A stretch of DNA of 64,000 nucleotides, taken from Iamia sp. SCSIO 61187 (lineage in GTDB: Bacteria > Actinomycetota > Acidimicrobiia > Acidimicrobiales > Iamiaceae). Each line of letters starts with the position of its first letter. Within the stretch, counting starts at the first letter, position 1. The position numbers and the translations under genes are program-made. This document shows positions 1-9,081 of the stretch, piece by piece. The notes beneath the pieces were generated by a model. It had not been told where the DNA came from and did not search any database. It worked only from the letters and a program-made list of their open reading frames with translations. The stretch covers positions 5,026,001 through 5,090,000 of the forward strand of contig NZ_CP050948.1 of assembly GCF_019443745.1 (NCBI RefSeq). Direction: 5' to 3'.

Positions 1-1706
1 GCCCGGACCAGCTTGGGAGCGAGGAAGGCCAGCCACTCCCGCCGCCAGTACCCCAGCACGTCGCCGAGGTCGTGCTCGGTCGTCCCCGGGTCGAAGGCGT
101 GGAGGGCGGCGACCTGCTCGTCGAGCTCGGGGATGCCCTCGTCGGGCTCCAGGCGCGCCGCCCGCCACGGCAGCCCCGGGTCGCGGTGGTCGACCAGCCA
201 GTCGCGGACCGCCAGCGTGGCCCGCACGTCGTCCTCGTTGTACCGGGCGATCTGGTCGAGGTGGACCGGATCGCCGTCGGCCATGCAGGCCTCGTAGGCC
301 AGGACGGCCCCGGCGCCCTGTTCGATCTCGTGCGAGCGGACGAAATCGGTCAGCTCCTCGACCGCCTTCAGGCCGTAGGACTCGGCCCCGATCTGCACGG
401 CGTTGCGCACGATGCCGAGGAGGTCGACGAACAGGCCGGTGTCGACCAGGGTGGCCAGCTGGGCCTCGGCCACGCCGTGGGTGGCGGTGAGGCGGTTCAG
501 CGACGATCGCTCGGTGTGGTTGTAGTGGTACACGTGCATGTCGGGGTACCGCTCCCGACGGGCCGCCAGGTGGTCGAGGAGCGCCTCGGTGGCGGCGGCC
601 TCCTCGTCCGGGTCGTGCGCCCAGAAGGCTCGGAACCGCCACTCGCCCCCCTCCCGCTCGATCAGTCCGAGCAGGAAGAACAGGCCGGCCTCGGCGGTCC
701 AGAACGGATGGCCCTCGAAGTCGAGGAACACGTCGCCCTCGTCGGGCGCGGGCAGCAGCTCGAGGCCCCGGCCCCACGTCGGGTCGTCGCCAGGGGAAAC
801 GAGCCGGAACGGGACCGGCCCGTCCGGCGAGGTCCGGGCCTGGGCCTGCAGGGCCGCCTGGTCGGTCAGGATCGACGAGCGGTCGGGGCGGATGCCGGTG
901 ACCGGCGACGTCAGTCGCCCGAGCGCATCGAGGGTGGCGCACCCCTCGGCGACGAGGGCCGCCCGCTCGGGCGCCCGGATGCCGGCCACGAACACGAGAG
1001 AGTCGGCGTCGCGCCACCCCGAGGTGCAGTGGCCGGCCAGCTCGCAGAACGTGCAGTGGCCGCACGGCTCGGGCGGGTGCTCTGGTGCCGGGTCGTCGAT
1101 GGCGGCCCGCACCTGCGCCCGCAAGCGGCGCCAGTACGGCAGCACAGTGTGGGCGGCGATGGTCTCGATCCGCCCCGAGCCCAGCCACAGGTGCACGCCC
1201 CGGGGGGCGACGCCCGTGGCCGCCTCGATGGCCTCCGCGTAGAAGCAGAGCTGCAGGACGTGGCCGGGCTTGGCCTCGGCCCGGGCCAGCTTGGCGTCCA
1301 CCGGTTCGTAGCTGTTCCGCCCGTCGCGCTCGACCCTGACGAGGAAGTCGGCGATGCCCCGCACACCATCGTGGACGAGCGGCAGCTGGTAGAGGACGTC
1401 GTGGCCCTCGTCGAGGAGGTGGGCCGTCCGTTCGGCCCAGGCTGCGAACCTCTCGTGCTCGTCGCGGGGCGGTACCTCGCAGACCGAGAGGCCCTCGGCC
1501 CGGTAGTGGTCGAGGCAGGCCGCCTCGTGGGCGGTGCCCTTGTCCGCCAGCAGCTGGGCGAACGAGCCGAACCCGCCGAGCTCGGCTTCGAGGGTCCCCT
1601 CGTCGACCTGGTGCCGCAGCGCCAGGTAGTGCGGGCACTCCAGCCACGCACTGATCTTCGACGGCGTCAGCAACCGCTCTGTCACGTCCCCCATGTCGTC
1701 GCTCAC
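1..1706 (-). CDS. TM0106-family RecB-like/RNase H-like nuclease (C-terminus cut by window edge)
   Basis: Predicted nuclease of the TM0106 type. About 568 residues are visible and the frame is still open at base 1. The N-terminal part is a PD-(D/E)xK module: it has IADFLV followed by VDAK, a lone early Cys (LECPHYL) and a cluster of four Cys near residues 213-226 (CGHCTFC, then GHC), which resembles the Fe-S cluster of Cas4/AddB-like RecB nucleases. From about residue 320 an RNase H-like exonuclease domain follows (FLDFEGH, then YNEDDV near 485). Longer family members continue into an SF1 helicase domain, and the last visible residues suggest the same here, but that lies outside the window. 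The GTG start at 1706 overlaps the upstream stop by 4 bp (GTGA), so translation is probably coupled. ATG at 1694 is the alternative start. A DNA-processing or defence role is inferred. Confidence 0.8.
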   Translation of the reverse strand, partial: MSDDMGDVTERLLTPSKISAWLECPHYLALRHQVDEGTLEAELGGFGSFAQLLADKGTAHEAACLDHYRAEGLSVCEVPPRDEHERFAAWAERTAHLLDEGHDVLYQLPLVHDGVRGIADFLVRVERDGRNSYEPVDAKLARAEAKPGHVLQLCFYAEAIEAATGVAPRGVHLWLGSGRIETIAAHTVLPYWRRLRAQVRAAIDDPAPEHPPEPCGHCTFCELAGHCTSGWRDADSLVFVAGIRAPERAALVAEGCATLDALGRLTSPVTGIRPDRSSILTDQAALQAQARTSPDGPVPFRLVSPGDDPTWGRGLELLPAPDEGDVFLDFEGHPFWTAEAGLFFLLGLIEREGGEWRFRAFWAHDPDEEAAATEALLDHLAARRERYPDMHVYHYNHTERSSLNRLTATHGVAEAQLATLVDTGLFVDLLGIVRNAVQIGAESYGLKAVEELTDFVRSHEIEQGAGAVLAYEACMADGDPVHLDQIARYNEDDVRATLAVRDWLVDHRDPGLPWRAARLEPDEGIPELDEQVAALHAFDPGTTEHDLGDVLGYWRREWLAFLAPKLVR

Positions 1707-2182
1707 ACCGGGTGCGAGATCACTCGCGGGTCGGATGTCATCGGGGTTTTGGCGAAGACTCGATGCCCGTTCACCGTAGGGACGTACTTCGCGTGCTCGA
1801 CCACGACGTCGTACGGGATCTCCCACATCTCCAGGACGTCGAGCTGCGCATCGAAGATAACGGCGACCAGGGCATCGAACTCCCGCATCTCAAGCTTCCG
1901 GAGGAAGCCGAGCTGCCGGCTCGCGTTCTGCTTGGTGAGGCGGCGCGACTTGACCTGGTAGCGCCGACCGTCAGGTCCTTCGGCGTCGTAGCCCCGCGCC
2001 ACCTTGGGCGCGAGCGTCAGGCCGAGTCGCTTCGCCACCAGCGCCTCTGCGATGTCGGCGACCGGGTTGTTCGACGACCGAACGAGGTCTCGACGACGCA
2101 TCTCCTCCATGGCGATCGCCCAGATCCTGGGAAGGTCGTCGTCTGCTGCGCTGCAGATCAACGAACGGATCTCGTCGGTCAT
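1703..2182 (-). CDS. DUF6998-like putative PD-(D/E)xK nuclease
   Basis: A 159-residue protein without signal or membrane segment. Its middle resembles the DUF6998 group: E46 in an AEALVA helix, D66 in GYDAEGPDG, then Q76-V-K78 in RRYQVKSR. That E...D...(Q/E)xK spacing fits the PD-(D/E)xK nuclease fold, which is an inference because I see no further diagnostic motif. ATG at 2182 is chosen because GGGAGGG lies 7-8 nt upstream; the frame stays open far upstream without protein-like sequence. It overlaps the next gene by 4 bp, so the two form one operon, divergent from the helicase-nuclease gene. A restriction-type partner role is plausible but unproven. Confidence 0.7.
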   Translation of the reverse strand: MTDEIRSLICSAADDDLPRIWAIAMEEMRRRDLVRSSNNPVADIAEALVAKRLGLTLAPKVARGYDAEGPDGRRYQVKSRRLTKQNASRQLGFLRKLEMREFDALVAVIFDAQLDVLEMWEIPYDVVVEHAKYVPTVNGHRVFAKTPMTSDPRVISHPV

Positions 2183-2502
2183 CGTGTGGGCCCTCCCGCC
2201 GCAGTGATCAAGAACGCCTTCGGCGCTTGCAGAGTGGAAGTTAGGCGTCTGAGGGCGACGTCGGGGGTGGACTCGCGGTGGATGAGCCAGGCGAGCGCGG
2301 CAGTCCCCTCGGCCGCCGACGGACCTCGAACCCCTGATGGCCCTGTTGGGATCGGTCATCACAGTTGGGGGACGTCCGCTGACTTCATCCGACGGGGTCG
2401 TTGGTCGATGGTAGGCACACGCCGTTGAGGGTCTCAGCCCACGTGATCTGACGGCGGACCGGTGGCCGGTACCTTTGCCGGCGTCGGTCGAGGAGGGGTG
2501 AC
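2183..2502. other. Divergent intergenic region, about 320 bp
   Basis: This stretch separates the leftward nuclease operon from the rightward helicase-nuclease gene and must hold both promoters. I see no convincing short gene, perfect palindrome or terminator in it. AGGAGGGG just before 2503 is the ribosome binding site of the rightward gene. A shared regulatory region would let the two transcription units respond together. Confidence 0.5.
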
Positions 2503-5500
2503 GTGACGACTCAACGAGATGTGACCGAGCTGCGGGCGTCCCTGGTGGACCCGACGGCCAGGCTGATCGAGTTCCTCCGACGGCTGGCGACGATGCGTCA
2601 CCGGCCGGTCGTCGACGTGGCCGACCACCCACTGGTCCTGTGGCTCGCAGATCTCCCGGCGGGCGTCCACCTCGACCGTGAGGCGACCGGCGGGGAGCCG
2701 CTTCTGACCATCGAGCCCGTCCCCGCTGAGCCCCCGCCCCCGCTCCCAACCTTGCTGGCTGGGTGGATCGACCCAATGGCGATGGGCGACTCAGCGGGCG
2801 GTGATCCTCCGCTGCGTCGCCCACCCGGTGGCCCTCAGCCGGTGCCACCGGACCCCGACCCGGAGATCCCGCCTGACGTCGTCGTCGCACACCGGCGGTG
2901 GCTCGACACCTGGCGTTCGTGGGCGGAGGTCGACCGCCGCACCGCGCCCCATCGAGCTTGGTACGACGACTTGTCCAACGCCTACCAGCAGCTCGATCAA
3001 CACTCGGACGAGGTCGAGCTGGTCATCGCCACCGGGTTGGTGTCGTGGTCCAACGGCACCCGTCGACCGGTGCACAGTCACCTCCTCCAGACGCGTCTGG
3101 TGGCGACGGTCGACCGTCGCACCGGCACGATCCAGATCGGGATCGACCCGGACTCCACCACCCGCCTCGGGGACAAGGACCTTCTGGACGGCTTCGACGG
3201 CTTCCTCCCAACCCGGGCCGACTCGGTTCGCCAAGACCTCCGTCAGGCTGCGCCGCACCCGCTGGGAGACGAGACCAAGGAGCTCCTGGATCGTTGGACC
3301 CAGCTGTCGGTGCAGGGGGCACGCGCTTACGAGCACGACGAGTGGGCGCCGTCCGACCCGCCAACCGACGGTGAGCCAGCACTCGTCCGGCTGGCTCCGG
3401 CGATCGTGCTCCGCCAGCGCGACGCAGCCTCCCTCGTCGCCTACTACGACCGGATGCTGGAGGTCCTGTCGGGCCCGGCGGCAGTCGCCCCCATCGGAAT
3501 CGCTCAGCTCCTCGCGGCCCTCGAACCCGAGGAACGTCAGGAGTGGCTCGCCCTGGAAGGCGCGACGGGGTCACTCTCGGCCGACCCGCTGTTCCCCCTT
3601 CCGTCGAACGAGCAGCAACGACAGATCATCGAGCGACTGCGCACCGACAACGGTGTCGTCGTCCAGGGCCCGCCCGGCACCGGCAAGTCGCACAGCATCG
3701 CCAACCTGATCGCCGCTCTCCTCGCCCAGGGCCAGCGTGTTCTCGTGACAAGCCAGAAATCCCAGGCCTTGCGCGTCCTGAGGGAGAAGCTCCCGCCCGA
3801 CATCGCCGAGCTCTGCGTCTCGATGACCGACATCGCTCGCGGCGGTTCGTCGGAGCTCAATCGCAGCGTGAGCGCAATCTCCGAACGCTTCGCCGACCAC
3901 GACCCGGCCGTGCACCAGCGGAAGGTCAACGACCTCGCGGCCCAACGCCAGGAGATCCGCGGCCGAGTCGCCGAGCTGGAGGAGAGGATCAGGTCGCTGC
4001 GCGAAAGCGAGACCTACCAGCACCCGCAGGTCGCTGTGGGCTACTCGGGCACCCTGGCATCGATGGCTGTGCAGGTCGCCCGCGACCGTCACCTGCACGA
4101 CTGGACGCCCCGTCCGTACCCGCCCGAAGCGCCGATGGCGGCACCGCTCTCGGCGGCCGAGCTGGGCGAGCTGAGGCGACTCCTGCTCCGCTCGTCACCC
4201 GAACGGTCTGCTCGTGCCAACCAGATCCTCCCGACGGTCGAGTCGTTGCCCACGACCGTGATGGTCCGAGGCTGGGTCTCGTCCGAGGCAGCAGCGGCCC
4301 GAGTTGCCAGCGAGACAGCGACCGACGTCTCTCGCCGTCTCGGGAACCTCGACCAGGATGGGGTCGGGCGTCTACGGGAGCTGCTTGCCTCCGGCACCTC
4401 TGCGCTGGAGCCCGCCGGCTTCATGGCGACCGGCGGCGCGCCGTCCGACTGGCGACGGACGGCCCTCGAGTCGTTGCTCACGGCGCGTGACGCCCTCGTG
4501 TGGCACCAGCTGCTCGACGTCATCCCCGAGATCGACCGGGCCAAGGAGCTGATCGCGTGGCTCGGGCTGCGCCACGTGGTGCTGTCACCCGAGGTCGTCG
4601 CCTCACCCGAGGCCGCCGGCGGCGTTCGCCAGGCGGCGGCGGAGCTGCGTGATCACCTCGCTGCCGGTGCGACGCTCCGACGCCGCATGCCGAAGCCGGT
4701 CCAGCGCGCCGCGCAGCCGATCATCGACACCACAACCGTCGACGGTGTGCCTCCCACCACGCCCCAGCTGCTCGACGTGGTCATCGCCCAGCTGGACTGC
4801 GAGCAGATCGCCGCTGCGCTGGGACGGCGATGGGCTGAGGTCGGTCTCCAGCTAGACCCATCGGCATCGCTGCGGATGAGGATCGGACAACTCTCAGATG
4901 CTGCCGACGCTCTTCGCTCGCTGGTGGCCTTCGTCGCGACTCGGGACGACGTCCGTGCGCTATTGCAGGCCGGCCGGGCGGACAGCACCCTCAACTCAGT
5001 CGCAGACTGGCGTTCGCTCGAGGACGCAGTTGATGCCGTGCGCGCACAGCTCGAGGCCGATGCCGCCACTCGTGCGGTCGACGAGCAGGTCGAGGTGCTG
5101 TCCCGCCACGCCGCGTCAGGGTCCGCACCTCCTGAGCTGGGACGGCTTGCGAGCGCACTCGCCGGTCGACACGTCGACGAGTACGAGTCGCTCCTGGCCG
5201 CGATCGCCTACGCCCACGAGGAGAAGGACGAGCAAGTTCGCGCCGACGAGCTGCTCACTCGCCTGCACGAGGCCCATCCCGGCCTGGCCCAGATGCTCGA
5301 ACGGACGTGTCAGGACACGGCGTGGGAGGGCCGGGTCGGCTCGTTCCCCGAGGCGTGGGCATGGGGGATGGCGTCCACGTTCATCGAAGGACAACGACGG
5401 GAGGGGCTCGACATCGAGCTCGAGTCCCAGCTGGCCGATGCGGTCAGTCGGCTCGAGACCGCCACGGCCAAGCTCGCCGCCGAGGAGGCCTGGGGAGAAG

Positions 5501-7281
5501 CAATGGCGCGCATGGATGCACGCCAAGCACAAGCGCTCCATGTGTACCGACAGGCGATCGCCGACCGTGGCGCCGGCAAGGGCCGGTACGCCCACCGCTA
5601 CGAGGCCGCCGCCCGGGAGGCGATGGTGGCGGCGCGGGGAGCCGTGCCGGCTTGGATCATGCCGCTACCGGAGGTGCTGGAGACGGTTCCTCCGGATCAG
5701 AACAGCTTCGATGTGGTCATCGTCGACGAGGCCAGCCAGGCCGGGCTCGAGTCGTTGTTCCTGTTGTGGCTGGCGCCGCGAGTGATCGTGGTAGGTGACG
5801 ATCGTCAGTGCACCCCGTCCCAGGTGTCTCACGGTGAGCTCCAGCCGATATTCGACTCGCTCGACGAGCACCTGCCCGACGTGCCGAAGTACCTCCGGGT
5901 CGCCTTCACGCCGCGGTCGAGCCTGTTCAGCCTGCTCACCACGCGGTTCGGCTCGGTGATCCGCTTGCGGGAGCACTTCCGGTGCATGCCCGAGATCATC
6001 GGGTGGTCCTCGCAGCAGTTCTACTCCGATGCACCACTCATCCCCCTGCGACAGTTCGGGGCTGAGCGGCTGCGCCCGCTCGGTGTGAGCCACGTCGAGG
6101 GAGCGTTCGTCGAGGGATCGGCGACCCGCGTTCGCAACCCCGTCGAGGCGAGGGCCATCGCCGAGCACATCGCGAAGCTGCTGGACGATCCTGCGTACGA
6201 CGGGAAGACGTTCGGCGTCGTCGTCCTCCAAGGCTCGGGCCAGGTGCACCTGATCCGCGACCTCCTGCACCAGCAGATCGACGCCGCTGAGTGGGAGCGA
6301 CGTCGTCTGCGGGTCGGCTCTCCGCCTGACTTCCAGGGCGATGAGCGTGACGTGATGGTCCTCTCGATGGTGGTCGCGTCTCCACCGCGAGCGGTCACGA
6401 TGCTCGACTGGCAGCGTCGGTTCAACGTTGCGGCGAGTCGCGCCAAGGACCAGATGTGGCTCTTCCACTCGGTGACGCTCGACGGTCTCGGGCCATCCGA
6501 CCTACGGCGCAGCCTCCTGACGTACATGCAGCGCCCCCCGGTGGTCGATGCGGCCGGTCAGGTCGACGACGTGCGAGATGATCAACCCCACCCGCGCTTC
6601 GACTCGCTCTTCGAGCAACGGGTGCACAACCGGATCAGGGCCAAGGGCTACGCAGTGACCCCGCAGGTCGAGGTGAACGGTCGTCGCATCGACCTCGTCG
6701 TCACGGGCGCCAAGGGCCGGCTGGCGGTCGAGTGCGACGGCGAGGCCTGGCACTCGACCGCCGAGCAGCGAGCCGAGGACCTTCACCGTGAACAGGAGCT
6801 CAAGCGAGCCGGTTGGCGGTTCTGGAGGGTGCGCGAGAGCGAGTTCTACCTCGACCCAGAGCGTGCCCTCGCACCCCTCTGGTCCGCGCTCGCTGACCGC
6901 GGGATCGAGCCGTACGACCACCTGAACACGCCCGACGAGGCCACGAACGCAGGTGATTCGAGCGACGCCAATTGGTCTCCCTCGCCTCTGTCCGACATCG
7001 AGGGAGCAGACGGGATGGAGGACATGCTGGCGAGCGATGACGGGTTGGTGCTCCAGTCACAGCGTGTCGACCAGTCGCCATCCCGTCGGCCCGCCATGGC
7101 GGAGCTCGGGATCACGCCGCAGTCCCCGGCAGCGGGTCCTGCAACGGTGCGTCCGGCGACCTCGGCTGAGGTCAGGATCTGGGCCCGCCGACGTGGCCTC
7201 CGGGTCGGCGAGAGGGGCCGCCTCCACCCTGATGTCATCCGTGCATGGAACGAGGCCAACCCGGATCGACCTCTGTCGTAG
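2503..7281 (+). CDS. SF1 helicase with MTES_1575/Vsr-type nuclease and C-terminal Lsr2-like DNA-binding domain
   Basis: A 1592-residue multidomain protein. Residues 1-380 are a family-specific N-terminal region. Walker A GPPGTGKS is at 389-396, a coiled-coil-like insertion lies around 440-510, and Walker B DEAS is at 1075-1078. SF1 motifs follow (GDDRQ, FRCMPE, FQGDERD, NVAASRAK), as in UPF1-like AAA_11/AAA_12 helicases. Residues about 1365-1455 form a Vsr-like nuclease of the MTES_1575 type with D1397 and E1410-C-D1412. The last 40 residues (IWARRRGLRVGERGRL...) match the C-terminal DNA-binding domain of Lsr2, which reads AT-rich DNA through an RGR motif. GTG at 2503 has AGGAGGGG upstream. 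Codon third positions look less GC-saturated than in the right half of the window. Probable role: recognising and cutting foreign DNA. The domains are clear; the function is inferred. Confidence 0.85.
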   Translation: MTTQRDVTELRASLVDPTARLIEFLRRLATMRHRPVVDVADHPLVLWLADLPAGVHLDREATGGEPLLTIEPVPAEPPPPLPTLLAGWIDPMAMGDSAGGDPPLRRPPGGPQPVPPDPDPEIPPDVVVAHRRWLDTWRSWAEVDRRTAPHRAWYDDLSNAYQQLDQHSDEVELVIATGLVSWSNGTRRPVHSHLLQTRLVATVDRRTGTIQIGIDPDSTTRLGDKDLLDGFDGFLPTRADSVRQDLRQAAPHPLGDETKELLDRWTQLSVQGARAYEHDEWAPSDPPTDGEPALVRLAPAIVLRQRDAASLVAYYDRMLEVLSGPAAVAPIGIAQLLAALEPEERQEWLALEGATGSLSADPLFPLPSNEQQRQIIERLRTDNGVVVQGPPGTGKSHSIANLIAALLAQGQRVLVTSQKSQALRVLREKLPPDIAELCVSMTDIARGGSSELNRSVSAISERFADHDPAVHQRKVNDLAAQRQEIRGRVAELEERIRSLRESETYQHPQVAVGYSGTLASMAVQVARDRHLHDWTPRPYPPEAPMAAPLSAAELGELRRLLLRSSPERSARANQILPTVESLPTTVMVRGWVSSEAAAARVASETATDVSRRLGNLDQDGVGRLRELLASGTSALEPAGFMATGGAPSDWRRTALESLLTARDALVWHQLLDVIPEIDRAKELIAWLGLRHVVLSPEVVASPEAAGGVRQAAAELRDHLAAGATLRRRMPKPVQRAAQPIIDTTTVDGVPPTTPQLLDVVIAQLDCEQIAAALGRRWAEVGLQLDPSASLRMRIGQLSDAADALRSLVAFVATRDDVRALLQAGRADSTLNSVADWRSLEDAVDAVRAQLEADAATRAVDEQVEVLSRHAASGSAPPELGRLASALAGRHVDEYESLLAAIAYAHEEKDEQVRADELLTRLHEAHPGLAQMLERTCQDTAWEGRVGSFPEAWAWGMASTFIEGQRREGLDIELESQLADAVSRLETATAKLAAEEAWGEAMARMDARQAQALHVYRQAIADRGAGKGRYAHRYEAAAREAMVAARGAVPAWIMPLPEVLETVPPDQNSFDVVIVDEASQAGLESLFLLWLAPRVIVVGDDRQCTPSQVSHGELQPIFDSLDEHLPDVPKYLRVAFTPRSSLFSLLTTRFGSVIRLREHFRCMPEIIGWSSQQFYSDAPLIPLRQFGAERLRPLGVSHVEGAFVEGSATRVRNPVEARAIAEHIAKLLDDPAYDGKTFGVVVLQGSGQVHLIRDLLHQQIDAAEWERRRLRVGSPPDFQGDERDVMVLSMVVASPPRAVTMLDWQRRFNVAASRAKDQMWLFHSVTLDGLGPSDLRRSLLTYMQRPPVVDAAGQVDDVRDDQPHPRFDSLFEQRVHNRIRAKGYAVTPQVEVNGRRIDLVVTGAKGRLAVECDGEAWHSTAEQRAEDLHREQELKRAGWRFWRVRESEFYLDPERALAPLWSALADRGIEPYDHLNTPDEATNAGDSSDANWSPSPLSDIEGADGMEDMLASDDGLVLQSQRVDQSPSRRPAMAELGITPQSPAAGPATVRPATSAEVRIWARRRGLRVGERGRLHPDVIRAWNEANPDRPLS

Positions 7282-7345
7282 CGCAAGCGATCCCGTCGTC
7301 TTGCGGGTCCTGGCACTGTCGAACAGGTCACAGTTGGAGTCGAGC

Positions 7346-8815
7346 TCAGTTGGTCGCGGCCTCAACCAAGAACGGCTTGGGGCGGTTGAGCGCAGCAGTA
7401 ACGGTCTCCAGCGCCTCGTCCGCGGTGGCGCCACGGAGGACGAGCCAGGCCAGCGCCGCCGCCGGGGTGCGGTTCTGGGCCTGGACGCAGTGGACGAAGG
7501 GGCGCCTGCCCTCGGCCACCCACACCTCGAGCTGGGCGGCCAGGTCATGGAGGAGGAAGCGGACGTTGGGGTTCTCCTCCGGCGTGGAGTCGATCAGGCC
7601 GAGGACGTGGTGATCGACATCGGGCGGGGCGTCGTCATCGCCCATGCGGCACAGGCTCACGACCACGTCGCACCCCTCGGCTGCGCCCTGCCCCATGGCG
7701 TGGACGTTGCCGAACACGACACCGTCGAGCTCGACGGCCAGGGGCTCGGCCGGCCAGACCTCCCGGTAGTGCGGCAGCATCGTCGCGGTCCTCAGCCAGT
7801 GGTCCGCGCCGACCCGACCGCCGGCGTACGCGAGCCGGGCCCGGCGCTCGAGGTCGATGGCGTCGGAGCACAGCTCGTCCTCGTAGGTCACCACCCCGTG
7901 GACGAGCCGACGCCAGGCCAGCGGCACGGCGGTGCCGCCCCACCGGGCACCCAGGAGCGCCCCGGCGATGGCCGCCACCGTGTCGGTGTCGCCCCCCGCC
8001 CGCACGGCGGCGGCCAGGGCGTGCTGGAGGTGCGTGCACGGCTCGGCGTCGGTGGGCACCGGGGTCGAGGTGATGGCGGCCACCGCAGCCTGGAGGGCGT
8101 GGACGACCCAGCCGTTGTTCGGGAAGTCGGTCGGCCGGGCGCCGAGCGCCTCGTCGATGCGGGCCGACCAGACACCGCGACGGACGACGGGGAGCAGCTC
8201 GAGGCCGGAGCGCAGCCCGCCCGCCCAGTCGTAGGCAACGTCGGACGGCGGGGCGTGGTGGACGGCGTGGTCGATGGCGACGCACCAGAGCACGCAGGCG
8301 TCGATGCAGTCGTCGGTGGCGTGGGTGAGGGCCGACACCTCGACGGCCAGGCGGGCGATGGCGGCCGGGTCGCCGGGGTGGGACAGGGCCACCGGCCCGG
8401 TGCGCATCAGCGAGCCGTTCCCGCTGGCCTGCCGGTTGCGGGCGGCGATGGCCGCCGCCGCCTGGGCCAGCGGCGGACCCGAGGAGAGCACCTTCCGGGT
8501 CTGGCTGCCGACGTCGGCGGGCTGGGAGCTGAACCAGTCGAGGAATCCGTCCTCCGCGGCGAAGACGACGTCCGGCGAGGCACCGGCCAGCGGGGAGAGG
8601 ACGGCGAGCGCCATCTGCGTGTCGTCGGTCCACTCGCCCGGCGCCCAGCCGAACGCACCGCCGCCGGTCATCTCGACCACGACGGAGTCGTCGAGGGCGG
8701 GGCCGAACTCGTAGCCGGCCCCGAGGGCGTCACCGCACGCCGAGGCCAGCACCACGCCGGCGGCCCGGTCGGACCGCACCGCCTCCGGGACGACCGAGGT
8801 GAGGGGCCCGCTCAC
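7346..8815 (-). CDS. ADP-ribosylglycohydrolase fused to a dual-specificity phosphatase-like domain
   Basis: A 489-residue fusion. Residues 1 to about 310 are an ADP-ribosylglycohydrolase of the ARH/DraG type: WTDDT at 62-66 and AGGDTDT near 268-273 are the two metal-binding motifs. These enzymes remove ADP-ribose from proteins or nucleic acids. Residues about 330-489 form a cysteine-phosphatase domain with the CX5R loop H-C443-VQAQN-R449-T and an upstream DxxD-rich loop. GTG at 8815 overlaps the stop of the upstream ARPP-1-like gene by 4 bp. The pairing of glycohydrolase, phosphatase and ARPP-1 resembles predicted NAD/ADP-ribose-linked conflict systems, where such enzymes reverse or process a toxic modification. 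No ADP-ribosyltransferase toxin is visible nearby. The ORF ends 65 bp from the convergent helicase gene. Confidence 0.85.
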   Translation of the reverse strand: MSGPLTSVVPEAVRSDRAAGVVLASACGDALGAGYEFGPALDDSVVVEMTGGGAFGWAPGEWTDDTQMALAVLSPLAGASPDVVFAAEDGFLDWFSSQPADVGSQTRKVLSSGPPLAQAAAAIAARNRQASGNGSLMRTGPVALSHPGDPAAIARLAVEVSALTHATDDCIDACVLWCVAIDHAVHHAPPSDVAYDWAGGLRSGLELLPVVRRGVWSARIDEALGARPTDFPNNGWVVHALQAAVAAITSTPVPTDAEPCTHLQHALAAAVRAGGDTDTVAAIAGALLGARWGGTAVPLAWRRLVHGVVTYEDELCSDAIDLERRARLAYAGGRVGADHWLRTATMLPHYREVWPAEPLAVELDGVVFGNVHAMGQGAAEGCDVVVSLCRMGDDDAPPDVDHHVLGLIDSTPEENPNVRFLLHDLAAQLEVWVAEGRRPFVHCVQAQNRTPAAALAWLVLRGATADEALETVTAALNRPKPFLVEAATN

Positions 8816-8967
8816 GACGCCCCCACCAGCTCACCCACCGACGCGGTGCGGGGGACGCCGATGCGGACCGGGCGGCAGGGGACCGGGGCGTCGGTCCACA
8901 CCGGGAACACGGTGAGCGGGCCAACGACGCTCGGAGCGCCGACGTGGAGGACAGGTGTGACGGGCAT
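8812..8967 (-). CDS. Short ARPP-1-like protein (51 aa)
   Basis: A 51-residue ORF whose stop overlaps the GTG start of the ADP-ribosylglycohydrolase gene by 4 bp. GGGAGG precedes its ATG by about 6 nt, so it is probably translated. It reads LHVGAPSVVGPLTVFPVW, then ends TASVGELVGAS. This resembles the N-terminal strand region of ARPP-1 domains (ARG and rhodanese-phosphatase associated protein), which normally continue for some 250 more residues. It may be a truncated remnant kept for translational coupling or a minimal version. I assign the family from pattern memory only, hence the modest confidence. Confidence 0.5.
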   Translation of the reverse strand: MPVTPVLHVGAPSVVGPLTVFPVWTDAPVPCRPVRIGVPRTASVGELVGAS

Positions 8968-9081
8968 GGTCCCTCCCAGGACGGGAGGGCGCCGAGGTGA
9001 CCGACCCGACCGAGCTGGTCGCACCGGGTCGGTCTGTCCCTCCCCACCGCACATCATGCAGAGGGGGTGTGACAGTGAGCC

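Noticed and set aside
72-1961. A 629-codon plus-strand frame over the left-edge nuclease gene
   Set aside because: The opposite strand encodes a recognisable RecB-like/RNase H-like nuclease with ordered motifs; the plus frame is motif-free.
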